Positions 25,349 through 38,312 of a DNA stretch of 64,000 bases are shown piece after piece (position 1 is the first letter of the stretch; each line of letters starts with the position of its first letter). The position numbers and the translations under genes are program-made. The stretch is from Puffinus mauretanicus (taxonomy: Eukaryota; Chordata; Aves; Procellariiformes; Procellariidae), in assembly GCA_023333565.1 (NCBI GenBank), contig JAJKFH010003229.1:2206001-2270000 (forward strand), written 5' to 3'. The notes under the pieces were generated by a model, which worked only from the letters and a program-made list of their open reading frames with translations, searched no databases and was not told where the DNA came from.

Positions 25349-28232
25349 TTGACTATGTCAAAAAGGCCATTTTCCATAAGAATTTTTGCTTTGAGTTTAA
25401 CAATGTCAACTGCATGGCTTTCCCTACCATGTCATCTGTGTGGCTCATAAACCTTGAATGCATTTATCCTCATGTAACCTTCTGAAGCAGAGCTGTTCTG
25501 TCAACCTGCATTTTGCAGGGGGAACCAAGTCTGAATTATAACAGGCAATCCAGTGAACTTAGGAAGCCTGTGACAGAGACTGTTTTTGTTCTGGGATGTA
25601 CTATGGTCTTCTCCAGTGTCTTGGTCCCCCAGTCATGTGAAAGCTGTTATTTATCCACACACTCTGATAGTGGAGCAATGAGAGAGGTAGATGCACAGGC
25701 ACATGCAGAGCACAGGAGTAAGAGCTAAGTGAACACCAGTACTCCTGGATTAGTGTAATTGTCCTCATTTTCCTAAATGTAGACGTTATCAGCGCCTGTA
25801 TCTAGTGTTGCTTTTGGGCAACTGATGCACACATAAACTGGATCTGTACCCGTCCTGCCTGCTGGTGCCCACACTGTTCCTTTCTAGGAACATAACTCTG
25901 TAAGCAGCCCCATCAATTTGCACCATGCCCATCTTTCACTTGGCGATTGCTCAAGTGGGAGTATGGCAGGAGAGAGCAGTTCCACATATTGCTGTTCTCC
26001 AGCAGGTTACCTAATAAGATCATTGACAATTTGACTCACACCAAAACAAACCATAACCACATGAAAATATACTTTATGTACAACGTACTGCTTCTATACG
26101 GCTTCTCTTGTTACCACATATTCCAGCATGATTTAACCTCATTCAGGTAATAGACTTCTCTGCTAATATGTATTTTTGGGAGCAAGCCAACATGATTCAT
26201 GACACGAAGAATCTCACTGACTTCACCTCACTTTTGTGCTCCTCTGTGTTTAGCTTGCAACTGTGGGTGCTACGAGACAAAGGATCTATTTATATCGTTT
26301 ATAATTGAGAGGCTTATCGAGAAAAGGAGGGAGCCGGTGAGTTGCTAAGGCAGACATTGGAAATTTCTCCAACGAATAATCCCCAGGACCATTTTCAGTT
26401 TCTTTTTATGAAAAATTCTCAACTACCAGTTGCCAAGAATGCAGGGAAAAGTTGGGTGACTTTTCCTTATCTGGAAAAAAGGAGTTGTTAGTAACACATG
26501 CAAAACTCCTTTTCCTGTCTGGGCATGGCAGTGCACCATAGATGGGCAGAGCTAAGAGGCTAGTCGCTGCAATCTACCACAGCTTTGTCCCTGTAAACCA
26601 GACAACAGCATTTAATAGAAGCTGTCTGAGATGATTTCTCAGAACACTGTGGCAAAGGCAGCAACTATGACTTTTCCTTGGCTCCAAACTGAGAAGAAAT
26701 CTACTCCTCTCATGTAAAATCAAGCTCCACATTATACGGGTAACATATTAACCATGACTGAAAAATCCATACTCCCATTACTCTGCTGTTTCCCACAAGA
26801 TTGGGCTAAATGTAGCAGTTCTCAGTTATTCAGCTACTATTTTGATCTCTACTCCTGCATTTCTTCCTCTTTGGACAAATTTCTAAGCCTGTCCTAAAAA
26901 GATCTTTGAATAATGGACTTATGGCTTTTACCATTTCACCCAACTACAGACTTCCAATATTCTTGACTCTTCCTGAGCTGCTCCTCTACCATTATCTTTC
27001 AGCTCCTCATAATACTTCTTTCCTTGCTCTCATCTACACTGGTCAATTTTAGCCTACTATGGACAGGCAGATGAAGACCTGTTGGAGATGCTCTGGACAT
27101 TTCCCAGCTAGAGACCATTTGACTTGTTCCCTGAGTATAGGTCAAAGTCTGTCTTCATACTCTAGCGAGCCCTTCTAGGGAGGTCTTACTTAGGCACAGA
27201 AGTCGTGTGCTTTCCACTTTCCCCAAGAAACCTACTGCTTGCATAACTTAGTAACCAGAAACCTCAGGACACGGAGCAGAAGGGTTAGGGGCAAGCTGGC
27301 ACAGACTTCTGGGATGGCACTTAATAGCCTTGCAAGCATGAGCTTAATTCTGTGTATTTGAAGTTATTATTTTCTGAAGAATGGGCGAGAAGGGGACTGT
27401 GCCAAACCCAAACTCTTGCGTCTACACCTTCATTTCTTCACTTTCAGCTGAAGACAACAGCTCTGCTCAAAAATGTACGGTAGTGTGGGAGACAGGTTAG
27501 AGAACAACTGTGGCTAGCCAAAGAAGCTGGATTCCCAGTCTGTGGGAAAATAAGAGTTCTTGAAATTGGTTTCAGCCCAAATAGGACAAAAATCTGAAGA
27601 AAAAATAAATACAACAAACCCAAAAATCCTCAAGAGCTGGAAGCTCCCTGAATCTTTTAACAACTCAGTAAAACTGACAAAAATATAAGTTTCATATAAC
27701 AGCTGCAGGGGTCACCCAAGGATGCTGGTCCTAGGACAGACTTGTTAAAGGGCCACCCATGGCCAAGGCCGTAGAGCTTCCCGCGCCCCCAACTGCAGGG
27801 AGGAACTGCCAAACCCAGCCGTGAGGCAACACTTCCTTGCTTCCTCAGTACATTTCCAAGCAGCAATAACAATTGTACTTGCAACAACACGCCCCAGTCT
27901 TGGAGAGCAGACGTACTCGGTTTTAAAGAGAAGAGTAATCAGTGCTTGCCATCGCCACAAAGACTAGTCCAGACTAGCCATAGGGGCGACTTTGTCTGTG
28001 CTGCACTAACATTTTATGAACTTGTGAAACATTTCAGAATTAAAATTGCTGTATACTCAGGCTTAATATCTTCCTTTTTTGCAACATTTTGAGCCTTTAA
28101 AAATGTTTTTTTTACAAACCAGTTAACAAAATCAGATTTTTAATGCTAATCTTGGTGATTCAGACAAAATCCCGTTATTTTACGCAGTAAGATCCCATTG
28201 AATCTCCAATATGAATGCTAATGGAAAACCCC

Positions 28233-28256
28233 ATTGGGTTATCATTTGACGTCAAA
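28233..28256. promoter_or_regulatory. Full CRE palindrome with inverted CCAAT box
   Basis: TTTGACGTCAAA at 28245-28256 is a perfect 12-base palindrome centred on the full cAMP-response element TGACGTCA (28247-28254), the site of CREB/ATF dimers. An inverted CCAAT box (ATTGG, 28233-28237) lies about nine bases away; CRE and CCAAT elements often co-occur in promoters and enhancers. There is no CpG cluster or recognisable exon beside it, so a distal element is more likely than a promoter. The motif match is seen; the function is inferred. Confidence 0.35.
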
Positions 28257-28633
28257 TCTGGCACAACACAACCTGCAGACGTCTGACTCACAGTGTTAGC
28301 AGAGACTTGGAAACTTCCAAGGAATCTTTCCTGTATTTAAACCAATATAATTCCCTGGGAAAGAACACATCTGAAAACAAACTCATCTTAAGAATTTTTC
28401 TTATGATCCCATTTGGGAAGGGATTGGCTTTCTGTTAAGGAACTGGCGGGGAATTCCCTTTGAGTTTTTATGGAGAATGAGAATGAATGTTGTGGGTTTT
28501 TCGGTACTCTAGTAGGTAGTTTCTTATAAATGGGAATTAATAATTTGTACTTAAGAACTGTGGTGATTAACTGGGTTTTTTTTGTAATTCATTTATTTCC
28601 TGATACTTTGCTATGACATCAATTAGTGGATCT

Positions 28634-28665
28634 AATTTATATTTATATATACACACACATACACG
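28634..28665. repeat. TA/CA simple repeat
   Basis: A TATAT stretch passes into an ACACAC stretch with one interruption. It is a short compound dinucleotide repeat. Confidence 0.7.
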
Positions 28666-28851
28666 CAAATTGTATCTAGGTTTATCTGCAAATTTTTCAA
28701 CATAAAAAAGTATTTTAGCCTTAAACACAACATATTTCCTTTCACAAGTTTTCAGATCCCAATCCACAGCCTGTTGCATTGTAAGAAAATTCCTGCAACA
28801 CTAGAGGAAAATATGGTCCTGCATTGTTAAAAGACTGCAAATTTGCTTTGC

Positions 28852-28864
28852 AAAAAAAAAAAAA
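28852..28864. repeat. Poly-A tract (13 A)
   Basis: This is an uninterrupted run of 13 A with no associated retroposon body. Confidence 0.85.
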
Positions 28865-29138
28865 TTCTGATTTAGACTTTTCCACACATAGAAATTGCAG
28901 TATTACTTGTCTATCAGTAAAAATGCATGAGTGTGAAATGAGTAATATAAGCAACACCAGCTTATTATCATTATCAGATGGGGTAATTTATACACCTACA
29001 GAAATCACTATTTCAAGTTTATATACTTAATTATAAAAGGAATATGCAGAATAGCAATGTAGGCAGCCAGAAAAAAAAAACAAAAAAGGATATGACAGGT
29101 AAAAAACCATTTTTTTTCTAATTTGTAATTATTCACTG

Positions 29139-29221
29139 TGGCAAAGACAGTGCTTCTTCAGTAGGTTTTGTTAGTGCATGGCAAAGACAGTGCTTCTTCA
29201 GTAGGTTTTGTTAGTGCATGG
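29139..29221. repeat. Perfect 40-bp tandem duplication
   Basis: A 40-base unit at 29139-29178 is repeated without a single change at 29179-29218, and the match continues three more bases (2.08 copies). Identity of both copies means the duplication is recent or polymorphic, or else an assembly artefact. The unit has no recognisable motif or coding potential. Confidence 0.95.
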
Positions 29222-30836
29222 TTTTATAGCAATATACTAGAAGAACAGCTGCAAGAAGTTTGCTTTTAGCTTCACTCCGAGTCATGAGGCAACAGTGTCT
29301 GGGTGAGATTTCTGAAAGTGAGGGATATCGGGAACACTCTAAACGCTGTTTGATGACCCTATAGCGGGAAAGTAATATGCAATTAAATAAAAGAGGTTAC
29401 AACTGAGATAGATGCAGACTTCATTTCACTGATTTCTTTTCCCTCAAGAAACTGAGTGATAAAGTCTATTTTCTTGCTTTGGCATAGCAAAAAGCTGCTG
29501 CCAAAATGGGACAATGGTATTTCAAGTTGACAGGAATTTTTTGGTTAAATCTGTTCCAGACAATAAATAAATAAGATGAAATGGAACCAAAACTTTTAAT
29601 TGATGTGTTTCACCAATTTGCATCCATCAAATCTTCAAGTTTAAATCCTTTGATATTATTTGAAACAGCTGTTCATTTTGAAATACCCATATATCTTCGT
29701 TTCAAATACAATGTCTCAGAAAATGCTCAGATGTCATTTTGGTAAAATACTTAACTTAAATTTTGTGAATTTTCATGTCACTAAGAAAACTTCAGAAGAA
29801 GTAAACAATTTGTCTTTTCTCCAGAGCTGACAGCAACCTGTGAAATGAAGGGTTTGCACAAATCTGCAGCTAGTAAAAAACAGAGTTCAGAAGAGACATA
29901 ACACTACAGCTTGCATGGTTTGGCTATACCCATGACAGTCTTAGTCCTTCATCTGACTCTATGTAATACCTTTCTGAGCCTGAAAACAAATCCACTTAAA
30001 TCAGCAAGAGCTACAAACCAGCTGAGAGAGCTGACAACGCAAGTTAGGCCTACCTTCTCAACCACTGCAACGGCTGGGATTTGTTACCCAAACATAGGTT
30101 GAAACACCTGGGAATGAAGACAAGGACTTTGCAATGTGGAAACGATGATTCTGGGTGCCTCAAAACAAAATTGTCTTAGCTTCTGCAAAAACACTTTGTC
30201 CTCTTCTTTAGGATGTGGCTCTGGTAAGGGCTAAGGACTATTTCAGAGACTTGTTAATTTTTTTAAATCACAATTTTCACTGGCTTCATGAATCAACTCT
30301 ATAAACTCATACAAAAACTTTATCTCAACTACATTTTTCTCAGTCTGAAGAGGACTGAGAAACCTGCTTGCATGACTTCAAAGAGCAAAGGAATGCCTAT
30401 GACTAGTGCCAAGTCATACAAAGTTGTCATTAATTTGCCCTGTAAAATTTTTTGCTCCTTTATTTTTAACGTAGCAGTATGATATTTCATCTGAAAGAGG
30501 AAGTATGCAAAGCATTAAATTGTTACCATATCACATAGTTCTTTCGAATTTTGGTTTTTCAAACACATTCGCGATGGTTCAGTGGTATTCCGTAACAAAC
30601 TCTTCATTCTAATTAGGACCAAAAAACTCAGTAAACAGGATAAATTCTAAGTAGATGTTGATTCGCTGATGATAATACTTTAAACTGGTTTGTGCACCTT
30701 TGAGTAAAGGCACAAAATTTTTACATGTACATTTGGATTAGCTTAAATAGTTTTAAAATTCAGTCGTCTGAAACTGTTATAATGGTCTTTAATCTTTGAT
30801 ACAGATACAATGTTTTCAAAAAGGTGAATCCTCCAA

Positions 30837-30843
30837 TGACTCA
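30837..30843. promoter_or_regulatory. AP-1 consensus site
   Basis: TGACTCA with flanking bases makes ATGACTCAT, the palindromic AP-1 (FOS/JUN) site. A seven-base motif is expected by chance several times in a window this size, so it is recorded only as a match. Confidence 0.2.
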
Positions 30844-31210
30844 TGAAAAAAATATGTACATCCCACTGTGGAAAAAAATAGTTATGTGCTAATTAAAAGT
30901 GGAAGCCGGAACTGAATAAATCTTGTCTGGTATATATGCCTTTTTCCTTACGTCAGGTAAGGGATGCACCCTTTTGTTCATACTTTATTCAGTCAAGGCA
31001 TGATTGACTAACCGGAATTTGCCTAAATAAGGTGCTGTGCATATTCCAGGAAATTTTAGCACGCCCTTTTTTGTTTCTCCACATTGGTAACTGTCCTGGA
31101 AACTGTTGCTTGTTTCCACAAATATGCTTTTTGTCATCTTTGCAGAAGAAAAGCTTCTACAACCATTTCACAAGCAAAGAGTATTTCCTCCAGTTTTATT
31201 TACTGCTGAA

Positions 31211-31295
31211 AAAATTTAAATTATTTAAATTATTTAATTTTAAATTTAAATTTAAATTTAAATTATTTAATTAAAATTTAATTATTTAAATTATT
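31211..31295. repeat. AAATTT palindromic low-complexity repeat
   Basis: The tract is built from AAATTT and TTTAAATTA units with no G or C from about 31216 to 31295. Every unit is self-complementary, so the whole tract can fold into hairpins or extrude a cruciform. It is probably a decayed simple repeat. Confidence 0.85.
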
Positions 31296-33167
31296 CCCTG
31301 AAGTCCATTGTAAATTAAACGTTCATATGGTAAGCCCTTATTTTTTAAATGACTGAATTATCACCTCCATAGAGTTATATCTCACTTTAAGGAAAAAGAA
31401 AACCACCTCCTTTCCCTGACACCCCAAAAATGTACAAAGGCATATGTTTTAATTCTTGGCCCTTTTACATCTCGGCAGCCTTATAGTCTCCCCTTGTTTT
31501 ATAATATTTTCTAAATTGAAATTAATTACTTGGCATCTGGATTTAACTTTCTATCCCTGGCACTACCACGGACAATTAGCTTAAAGCAAGCTTTGCTGAG
31601 TATAGATCTCACAACCTTAAATTGGCTTTAAATGTGTTCACATTCAATGATTCCCCTAAGATTTTGATTTAACAGTTGAAGTTACATAGTTATGAAGCAC
31701 AAAAATAAGACAATGTCACACACAGCTAAATATCAAATTCAGTGAGCACATTCATTACCTCACAAATCCTCATGTAAAGTCTGTCTTGGAAGGTGGCATC
31801 AGGAATTAAATAGTCCCAAAGCATGGGCAAAGTAGAAGACAGTTCTGCAGCAACACTGCGTTCTCTGGATGGAGAGCAGGCTGATAGTCAGAACCATAGC
31901 TCTCTTGAACACTCATCCCAACATACACAAGCTATACAGAATTATATAGAACCTGCTTGCACCCACTTCCACTTCTTCTGCAAATGTGGTTGTCATCCTG
32001 TAAAGCACAGCCAGTGTTTTACTTCCATTTTCTAAAGACATTTCCACAGCATAGGACATACAGTGAGAAGAAAACTGGACAGGGATGAGAAAGTGGTGCT
32101 TCATACATAAGGTGTGTCAACATTGGTGTGACGTATGTATGCCCACATTCCTCTGATGGGCCTATCGGAAGGATTACATTCACCTGTTGGGCAGCAGAAA
32201 TGCGCGGGCTCTTGGTAAGCATCGAGTCAATTAGAATTCCTTCCCAAGACTCCCAACCCCTCGACTGGCATTGCGTAACGGCCCAGATGCACTGTGGAAG
32301 AAGATTGCATTCAGAAGCACTCAGTTCTGAGAGTCACTGCTAAGAACAAGTCATCTGGCCAAATATTGTCAAATCCTATCTTACTGTGGAATGACTTAAT
32401 TATGCCTGTGTCACATTCTTTCCTTCCTCTCTCCCCAAGTCCCAGACACTGATTTCATCACAGTCAAACATGCTTTGCACCTCTCATGACCAAGGCAATC
32501 TCAAGGCCTGCAAAGGGCTTATCTGAGCATTTCAATATACCGGATCAGGTTGCTGCAACCTAATCCTTTGTGGATCCTTACACAGCACTGGCCTGTGCTC
32601 TAGGTCTCCAGAAGTCACACAGTTACGCTCCCCTAATCTGAAACTTTGCTATTAATTTTCTATTATGTATAATTTAAGAAAAAAAAAAAACCAACACAGA
32701 ATAATTTAGCTAGTTTGTCTACATGGAAGACTGTCAGGAATCAGAAGCAATTTTTTGAAAAAAATATTTAATTAAAATAAAGCCATTTTTTTACATTTTG
32801 CTATGTCAGAGTTTTCTAAGCTTTCTCACAATGTGTTGGTGGTCTAAAGAACATCTTTATGGAAAAAATAGACTGACTGGTGGAATTAAATGTGCACTAA
32901 TATGTACCTTTAAATGTGTACTAAGGCTTTTCATCAATGATTTGTAAAACTAACCCCAGTGACTACAGTTTGTAGCAGTTAATATTTCCAGGTTATTTCA
33001 CTGTTAGGTTTGGGAAGAGATTTTCCTAGGCAGTAAAATATTATTATCTGTATATTACAGGCTCTCAGGTACAATTTTTGAACCAGTAGAACTAAAGAGT
33101 AGTTGGGAGGGTCACCAAACCTTCTGCTTCTTCACCTTTGGGTTCCTGCCGTGACAGGACAGTGGGG

Positions 33168-33198
33168 CTGGCAGCAGCGTGATGCTCGCTGCTGCCAG
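33168..33198. repeat. Perfect 12-bp-stem hairpin, 7-nt loop
   Basis: CTGGCAGCAGCG (33168-33179) is followed after seven bases by its exact reverse complement (33187-33198). Two or three outer pairs with G-U wobbles could lengthen the stem. It sits in a GC-richer block (33120-33540) with no recognised gene. The stem is shorter than a normal microRNA precursor. Confidence 0.9.
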
Positions 33199-36100
33199 TC
33201 TGGGTGTTGGGTTGGAGCAGCAGCTTGGCTCTGCAGTTGCAGTGCCCGGCACACACCTACCCATGTCCCACCCTTTGGTCTCTACCACTGAGCATATTTC
33301 CAGCCAGATGGAATCTGATCACATGGTGGTACCACGGTACACCTGTCCAGCAGTTTCAGGTATCGTTGTCTTGTTCACTGTTGATGCACAGCTTGTGCCA
33401 AGGCTTATCATGCCCTGTTCTTGTCTGCATTGTCAAGTTAGCCGTGGCTTGCCATGCTCAACCCTGTTGCCATCGTGCTCCGCTCATGACCAAGGCAAGG
33501 CCATGATGCTCCCATGTCACTGGGCCAATGAAGCAGAGTAGGTTTGAAGCAGTAAGTCACATCGCACCTGAGGTTAGAAAACATGTTCTAACATTGAAGT
33601 ACTTCAGGTACATCAATAACATTTATTTTTTGGAGGTATGTGTTTTGTTTTTTTTTTTAAATGTGCTTTTTCTGTGCAGATGTATGGAGTATGACTTACG
33701 ATGTGTGTGGAAAAGAGGGGAAGATCCATTTCTTTAGAAGAGTGTTTGTATAGGTGTACATTTAGCAGGGGAACCTTCATTGCAAGAGAGAAAGAGTGAA
33801 GGTTAGCTTTCTCATTCATACTGGGATGTCATCTAGCCTGGGAAGAAGGAGTAAGCAACAGGGCAGCACTGAAAATAATCAGTCTTAATATGAATGCAAA
33901 ACTTTAATCATAGCTAATGTTATTCCTTTTTTTGTCCTTTTGCCTTCTTTCTTCAAGTTTTTGAGAAGGCAACATAAAAGTGTTTTTGCTGAACGTATCA
34001 CTTGGCTCTTCAGCTCCACTCCTGAATTCTTTCTCACAACATATTTGCATTCTTGGCCCATGCTTATGATATTAATCCTCAACAGTCATAAAGATTTCAT
34101 TCAACAGGTATAGTATGAACTTGGGACTTTATTTACGAATTTGTTAATTCTGATACATGGAAAATGTTACACGTTAAGATTTTTTAATATTGTTTTGATA
34201 GTCGGGAGAGTGAAGAGGTTGCACTCCTGGCTGTTTCATAACACAGTTCAGATAGGATATGACATTTTTTCATCATGACCATATGCAGGCAGTCCATTGC
34301 ATCCCCAGATTGCTAATTTAAGTCTGACAATAGTTGAGATTAATGTGGATGCTATTTGCTTATATTCTTCAAGACTGGATTATCTATTAGGGTTTTTGCT
34401 TTCAAATGTTCAGTGTGCTATATTTTGTTTATATGAAGAAATGGTGATCAAACATTTGTGTGTCTAGTAAACCTGTTTGTTACTGGGTAACACCTAATTT
34501 ACTGGCAGACATGAGACAGACATGTATCTTGTTTCATGGTTGCATTATCATAATCTCTGAATCTATTTGAGGTGTTCAAGCTTAAATTTGGATCAGGGAT
34601 TGAAACACTCTAAGCAGTTTCATCATGTCCTTAGGAAGACAACAACACGTCTTGTGACTTTACATCCTCACGTACTGGTAAGAGGATGTGGCTTGCTCTG
34701 AGTAAGTTGGGAGAGAACAGAATTTCCTTTTCAAGAAAACTGGGAAGAAGAGTCATTCATTCAGAGCAGGGACGACTACTTCAGTTTCTATCTCCTCAGG
34801 ATTTTTCCAACAGAACACCTCCTGATCTACTGAATCTAGCCATGGTTTATGAAATGCAAGCATCATGAATGAAGTAACATAAAAACTGAGGTTAGCTCCA
34901 TTTACGACTCAACAACAATTCAACCTAGAATAGCAAAATGCTCAGCATAGGAGACTCTGAGACTTACCTAGTTTTGTAGAAACACTCTACTAGAGTAGAA
35001 GGCTCACTGTGCTTCCCCTCTAGTGGGTGCTTATAGCTCACAAGCTGAAAACACGTGGTAACACCAGCACATCTTCATCCTTTGTGCGGGCTGGAGGTAC
35101 CTTTGGTGGTGCAGACTTCCTTGGGCTACATCTGACCCCTAAAGTGGATTAGAGGGCAGACAGAGGTCATGCCATCCAGGGGCAGACATTCTGAGCAACT
35201 GATTTCCCACAATTTGTGAGAAATTTTGAAAATTACAAATGATAAAACCGAAAACGTTCCTGTTCAGTCAAAAATCCTTAGCTGTAAACATTTGCCTTCA
35301 CAAGGTCATTGTTCTGTGTGAACCTTTTCTCTCAATGTATCAAAACAATCCTTACTCCATTGCTTTGTGCCTTTTTTTCCTCTCCCTGGTTCCCTCACTC
35401 CTTTCATTAATCATTCCTCTGAACAACTCCTTCTAACTGTACCACCATCATTCTGATTTATGATTTCTCCTCTGACCCAAGGCCTTTGTGCTTCTTATTC
35501 CTTTTGCTTTCCAGTACTCAGATTCCAGTCCTCGTTGCCTTTGCTCCTACTCTTCTCCTGCCATCCTTTGCTTGTATTAAAGGCCTGCTGAGAGATGTTG
35601 TGGATTCAAACTATCCTGAGTGTACCATTCTTTTTCCTTCATTCAGCTCTGTATTGATGGTTACTAATGATTATGAATGTATGTTGAGACACCTTTAAAA
35701 ATCTTTACTAACATTAGCAAAACAGTACATAAAATTGTCTGTGTATATCCAACAATTTATTTCCACTGCAAAACAAAAAAAAACACACAAAAAAAAATCG
35801 AAGCTGAGGAGGTGATGTGAGTTGGATTAAGAAAGACTGTGAATGAGGAAGGATTATGTGGCAATTGGGGAAAAAGCTGGCTCCCTTAACTTTTCATTTC
35901 CAGAATGTATTTCGCAAAACAAGCTAGAGGTGTAGCATTCCTCCCCAGATTGGGAGTTTGGGTTGTTTTGTTTGGTTTTCTTTTTTTTTCAAGGATGAGG
36001 GGAAGGTGGTTGGGCAAGCTGGATGCCTCTGAAACACACTTCCACTATAATTGCTTTTCCACTCCATTGTTTGCTAGCAGGGAAGACATAAAAAAGCAGG

Positions 36101-36353
36101 CATAGCTTTGACTTGTTAGTCTATGTACCATACTAATGGATGAATTGTTTAACATAGCTGTTAAGCGAGTAGACAAGATTTGTGGGCATATTTTATGGTG
36201 CAAATGCTGATAGCGAGGATAAATACCATTTGTTTTATTCCAAACACTAACTGTGTTACAGAGGAAAATTAATTGTGCTTGAGCGGTTAAACGAAGTCAC
36301 AACGGGTTTCAAGCTACACCTTTGGATACAGCTTAAATCCCACCTTCGGCCAG

Positions 36354-36464
36354 ACGCAGCAAGCCGGGGGTTTTGCGCGGTCCGTGGGTGCCACCTGGTG
36401 CCCGTCTCCCTGCTGCCGGAGCCGGCCCGTCAAACCAGACCGCACCAGCGCCCTCTTCGAACGC
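36354..36464. promoter_or_regulatory. CpG-dense patch (mini CpG island)
   Basis: By eye about 14 CpG dinucleotides fall in roughly 110 bases, while the surrounding kilobases have almost none. CpG is normally lost by methylation in vertebrates, so a retained cluster suggests an unmethylated or recently inserted segment. It is below the usual 200-base island threshold. A 76-codon plus-strand frame (36275-36505) crosses it but has no recognisable domain. It could be a weak promoter, an enhancer or a remnant of a GC-rich element. Confidence 0.35.
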
Positions 36465-38223
36465 TTTTCAGAACTGGAATTTCAATAAATTTAACCAACA
36501 CATAATACTAACTGGAAAGTACTCTGTTAATCAATGCCAGGGAAGAAAACTTATTCCGGAGTTCAACGTCTTAGAATTGCCCCCTGATAAGAAAAATGAT
36601 AATATACTTCACATTTAAGGAAACTTTACCTTGTACAGACACTTTACCTCACTACCTGCTATCACAGAAACGTAAGCAGAATGGCAGTTTTTGTAGCACA
36701 GACATCAAACAGGTCTTCGTGCAATGAAGGACTCAGCAGAAAATTTTAAAAGTGCTCTCAGAATAGGACAATAAAATCTCACATGAGTCTGAAAGAATTG
36801 CAGGGTTCCTCACTCCTGAGATCCAAACCATATTTTCTATAATTTTAGCTGGAAAAATCTCCGCCACCTATGGCAGTCTTATTTCTCAGAGGCAGATCAA
36901 ATTCTGTTATTACTGCTACCACTTCTCTTTACTGTCTGTTTTTGCTGACTGTAGATTACCATCAGTCTTACTGGGCAACATCAAAGATGATTGACTGACA
37001 GATTTGACACAGTTTTACAGTTGTGGGTACCAGCACTATCACAGTGCTTCTGTCCAACCTCTGAAGGCACCTTTCCCTCTGGGGACAGAGAGCAGCACAG
37101 GATGTTTATCGCTAATTATTCCTCTTTCAGACACACCCATGTTCCGCAGCCAGGGACCCCAGACCTAATTTATCAAGGAAACAAAGGGCTACCAGTCATA
37201 ACGCTGTTCACCTTTGCACTCATTCTGCTGCCCCTTCTCTGATGCCAGCAGCAGACCATGCTACAGTGCACGGGGGAGCAGAGTACTCAGCTGGGAGCCC
37301 AGCATTGGCGAGGTAGAGGGAGTGGGAGATGGGGGCTAAAGAAACTGAGGACTATGGGAACATGCAAGAAATATAGCCAAACACACAAGCTGCTTCCAGG
37401 AAGCACAACAGACGGGAAATATGGACTCAACTCCGTTGTGCTAAACCTTGGAGAAACTAAGGGTCATCTTCTACTCAAAGGCCCCCCTCCAAATCAAAGG
37501 TCAAATTGGACCTGGTTTCATCAGCTGTGTAAAACTTCAGAGCAAAGTTGTTTGTCCTTAGCAGGTGTGGCAATACAAGTATAATGCAAAATAAACTAAT
37601 GCTGAGAGCTTAACAGCATGGTAATTAGTAACAGGTAATATTATATTACAGTAGGTCTAAGATTTAGCTTTAAATAGGCATTTCAGTTTCAGACTTCTAG
37701 GAATGTTCAGTGCTATTTTCCATTTTCTATTTGTTAATAGCACACTCTGATCTATTTCAGACCATTAATATAAATGGACAAAGTAGCCTAGAAGAAATGG
37801 AAAAAATCACTTCTCATCTGGAGCAATTTTGCTGCCTGTACTGAAACCAGTGTTTGTTTTGAGAGTCTATAACATATCTATCTACAGTTTAGTTTCAGAA
37901 GGAAAATAGTAACATTTCTTTCCATCTTACACCTCCCTTTCTTGATCATTTCTCTAAGAACAAATTCAATTCCCTCTCACCTTTCTGTCATTCAGCCTGA
38001 CCTCTATCACCTTTCCCAGGGCTCCTCCTGTAAAAGATGCTGTTGTATGAAGTCCATTAGGAAACACATTTGCTCTTTATTAAGTATTTAGCAAAGAATT
38101 TGAAAGGAATATTTTTCTAGGGTACCCTGCATGATGTCATAACTCTGAACTCAAGAGCAGGACTGTAAACCACCTATGGAAAAAAAATTAAAATAAAATA
38201 AAGCTACCTTCCTCTTTCCCCAG

Positions 38224-38312
38224 GAGCAATTTGAAACAGGAGTGTTACACTAGAGTTTCATTTCAGAATGCTAAGCATAATGCTTTCATTTTCTTTACTT
38301 GTGAGAGAGAAG
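38224..38312 (+). other. Possible short exon with strong splice-like ends
   Basis: A strong acceptor (CTTCCTCTTTCCCCAG, AG at 38222-38223) precedes an 89-base segment that ends at a donor-like GAAG/GTGAGA (GT at 38313). The frame opened at 38231 continues past the donor to 38425 and encodes a charged, helix-prone tail (KMLELYEEENKTLIKWKEAK). No family is recognised. Chance splice-like pairs are common at this length, so support is weak. Confidence 0.15.

Larger units (their letters stand above)
20690..29138. other. Unique non-coding DNA with simple repeats
   Basis: No gene or transposon is recognised. Contents: a possible non-coding exon at 21210-21341 that I rejected, a G-run/TG microsatellite at 22700-22745, a 15-base A run at 24526-24540, TATG-type low-complexity DNA at 25301-25348, a CRE palindrome at 28245-28256, a TA/CA simple repeat at 28634-28665 and a 13-base A run at 28852-28864. 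All open frames are under 125 codons and have no visible domains. Confidence 0.6.

Noticed and set aside
33179..33541. 120-codon plus-strand frame
   Set aside because: It has no ATG at its listed start (GTG), no domain and several overlapping open frames. It is explained by locally higher GC.
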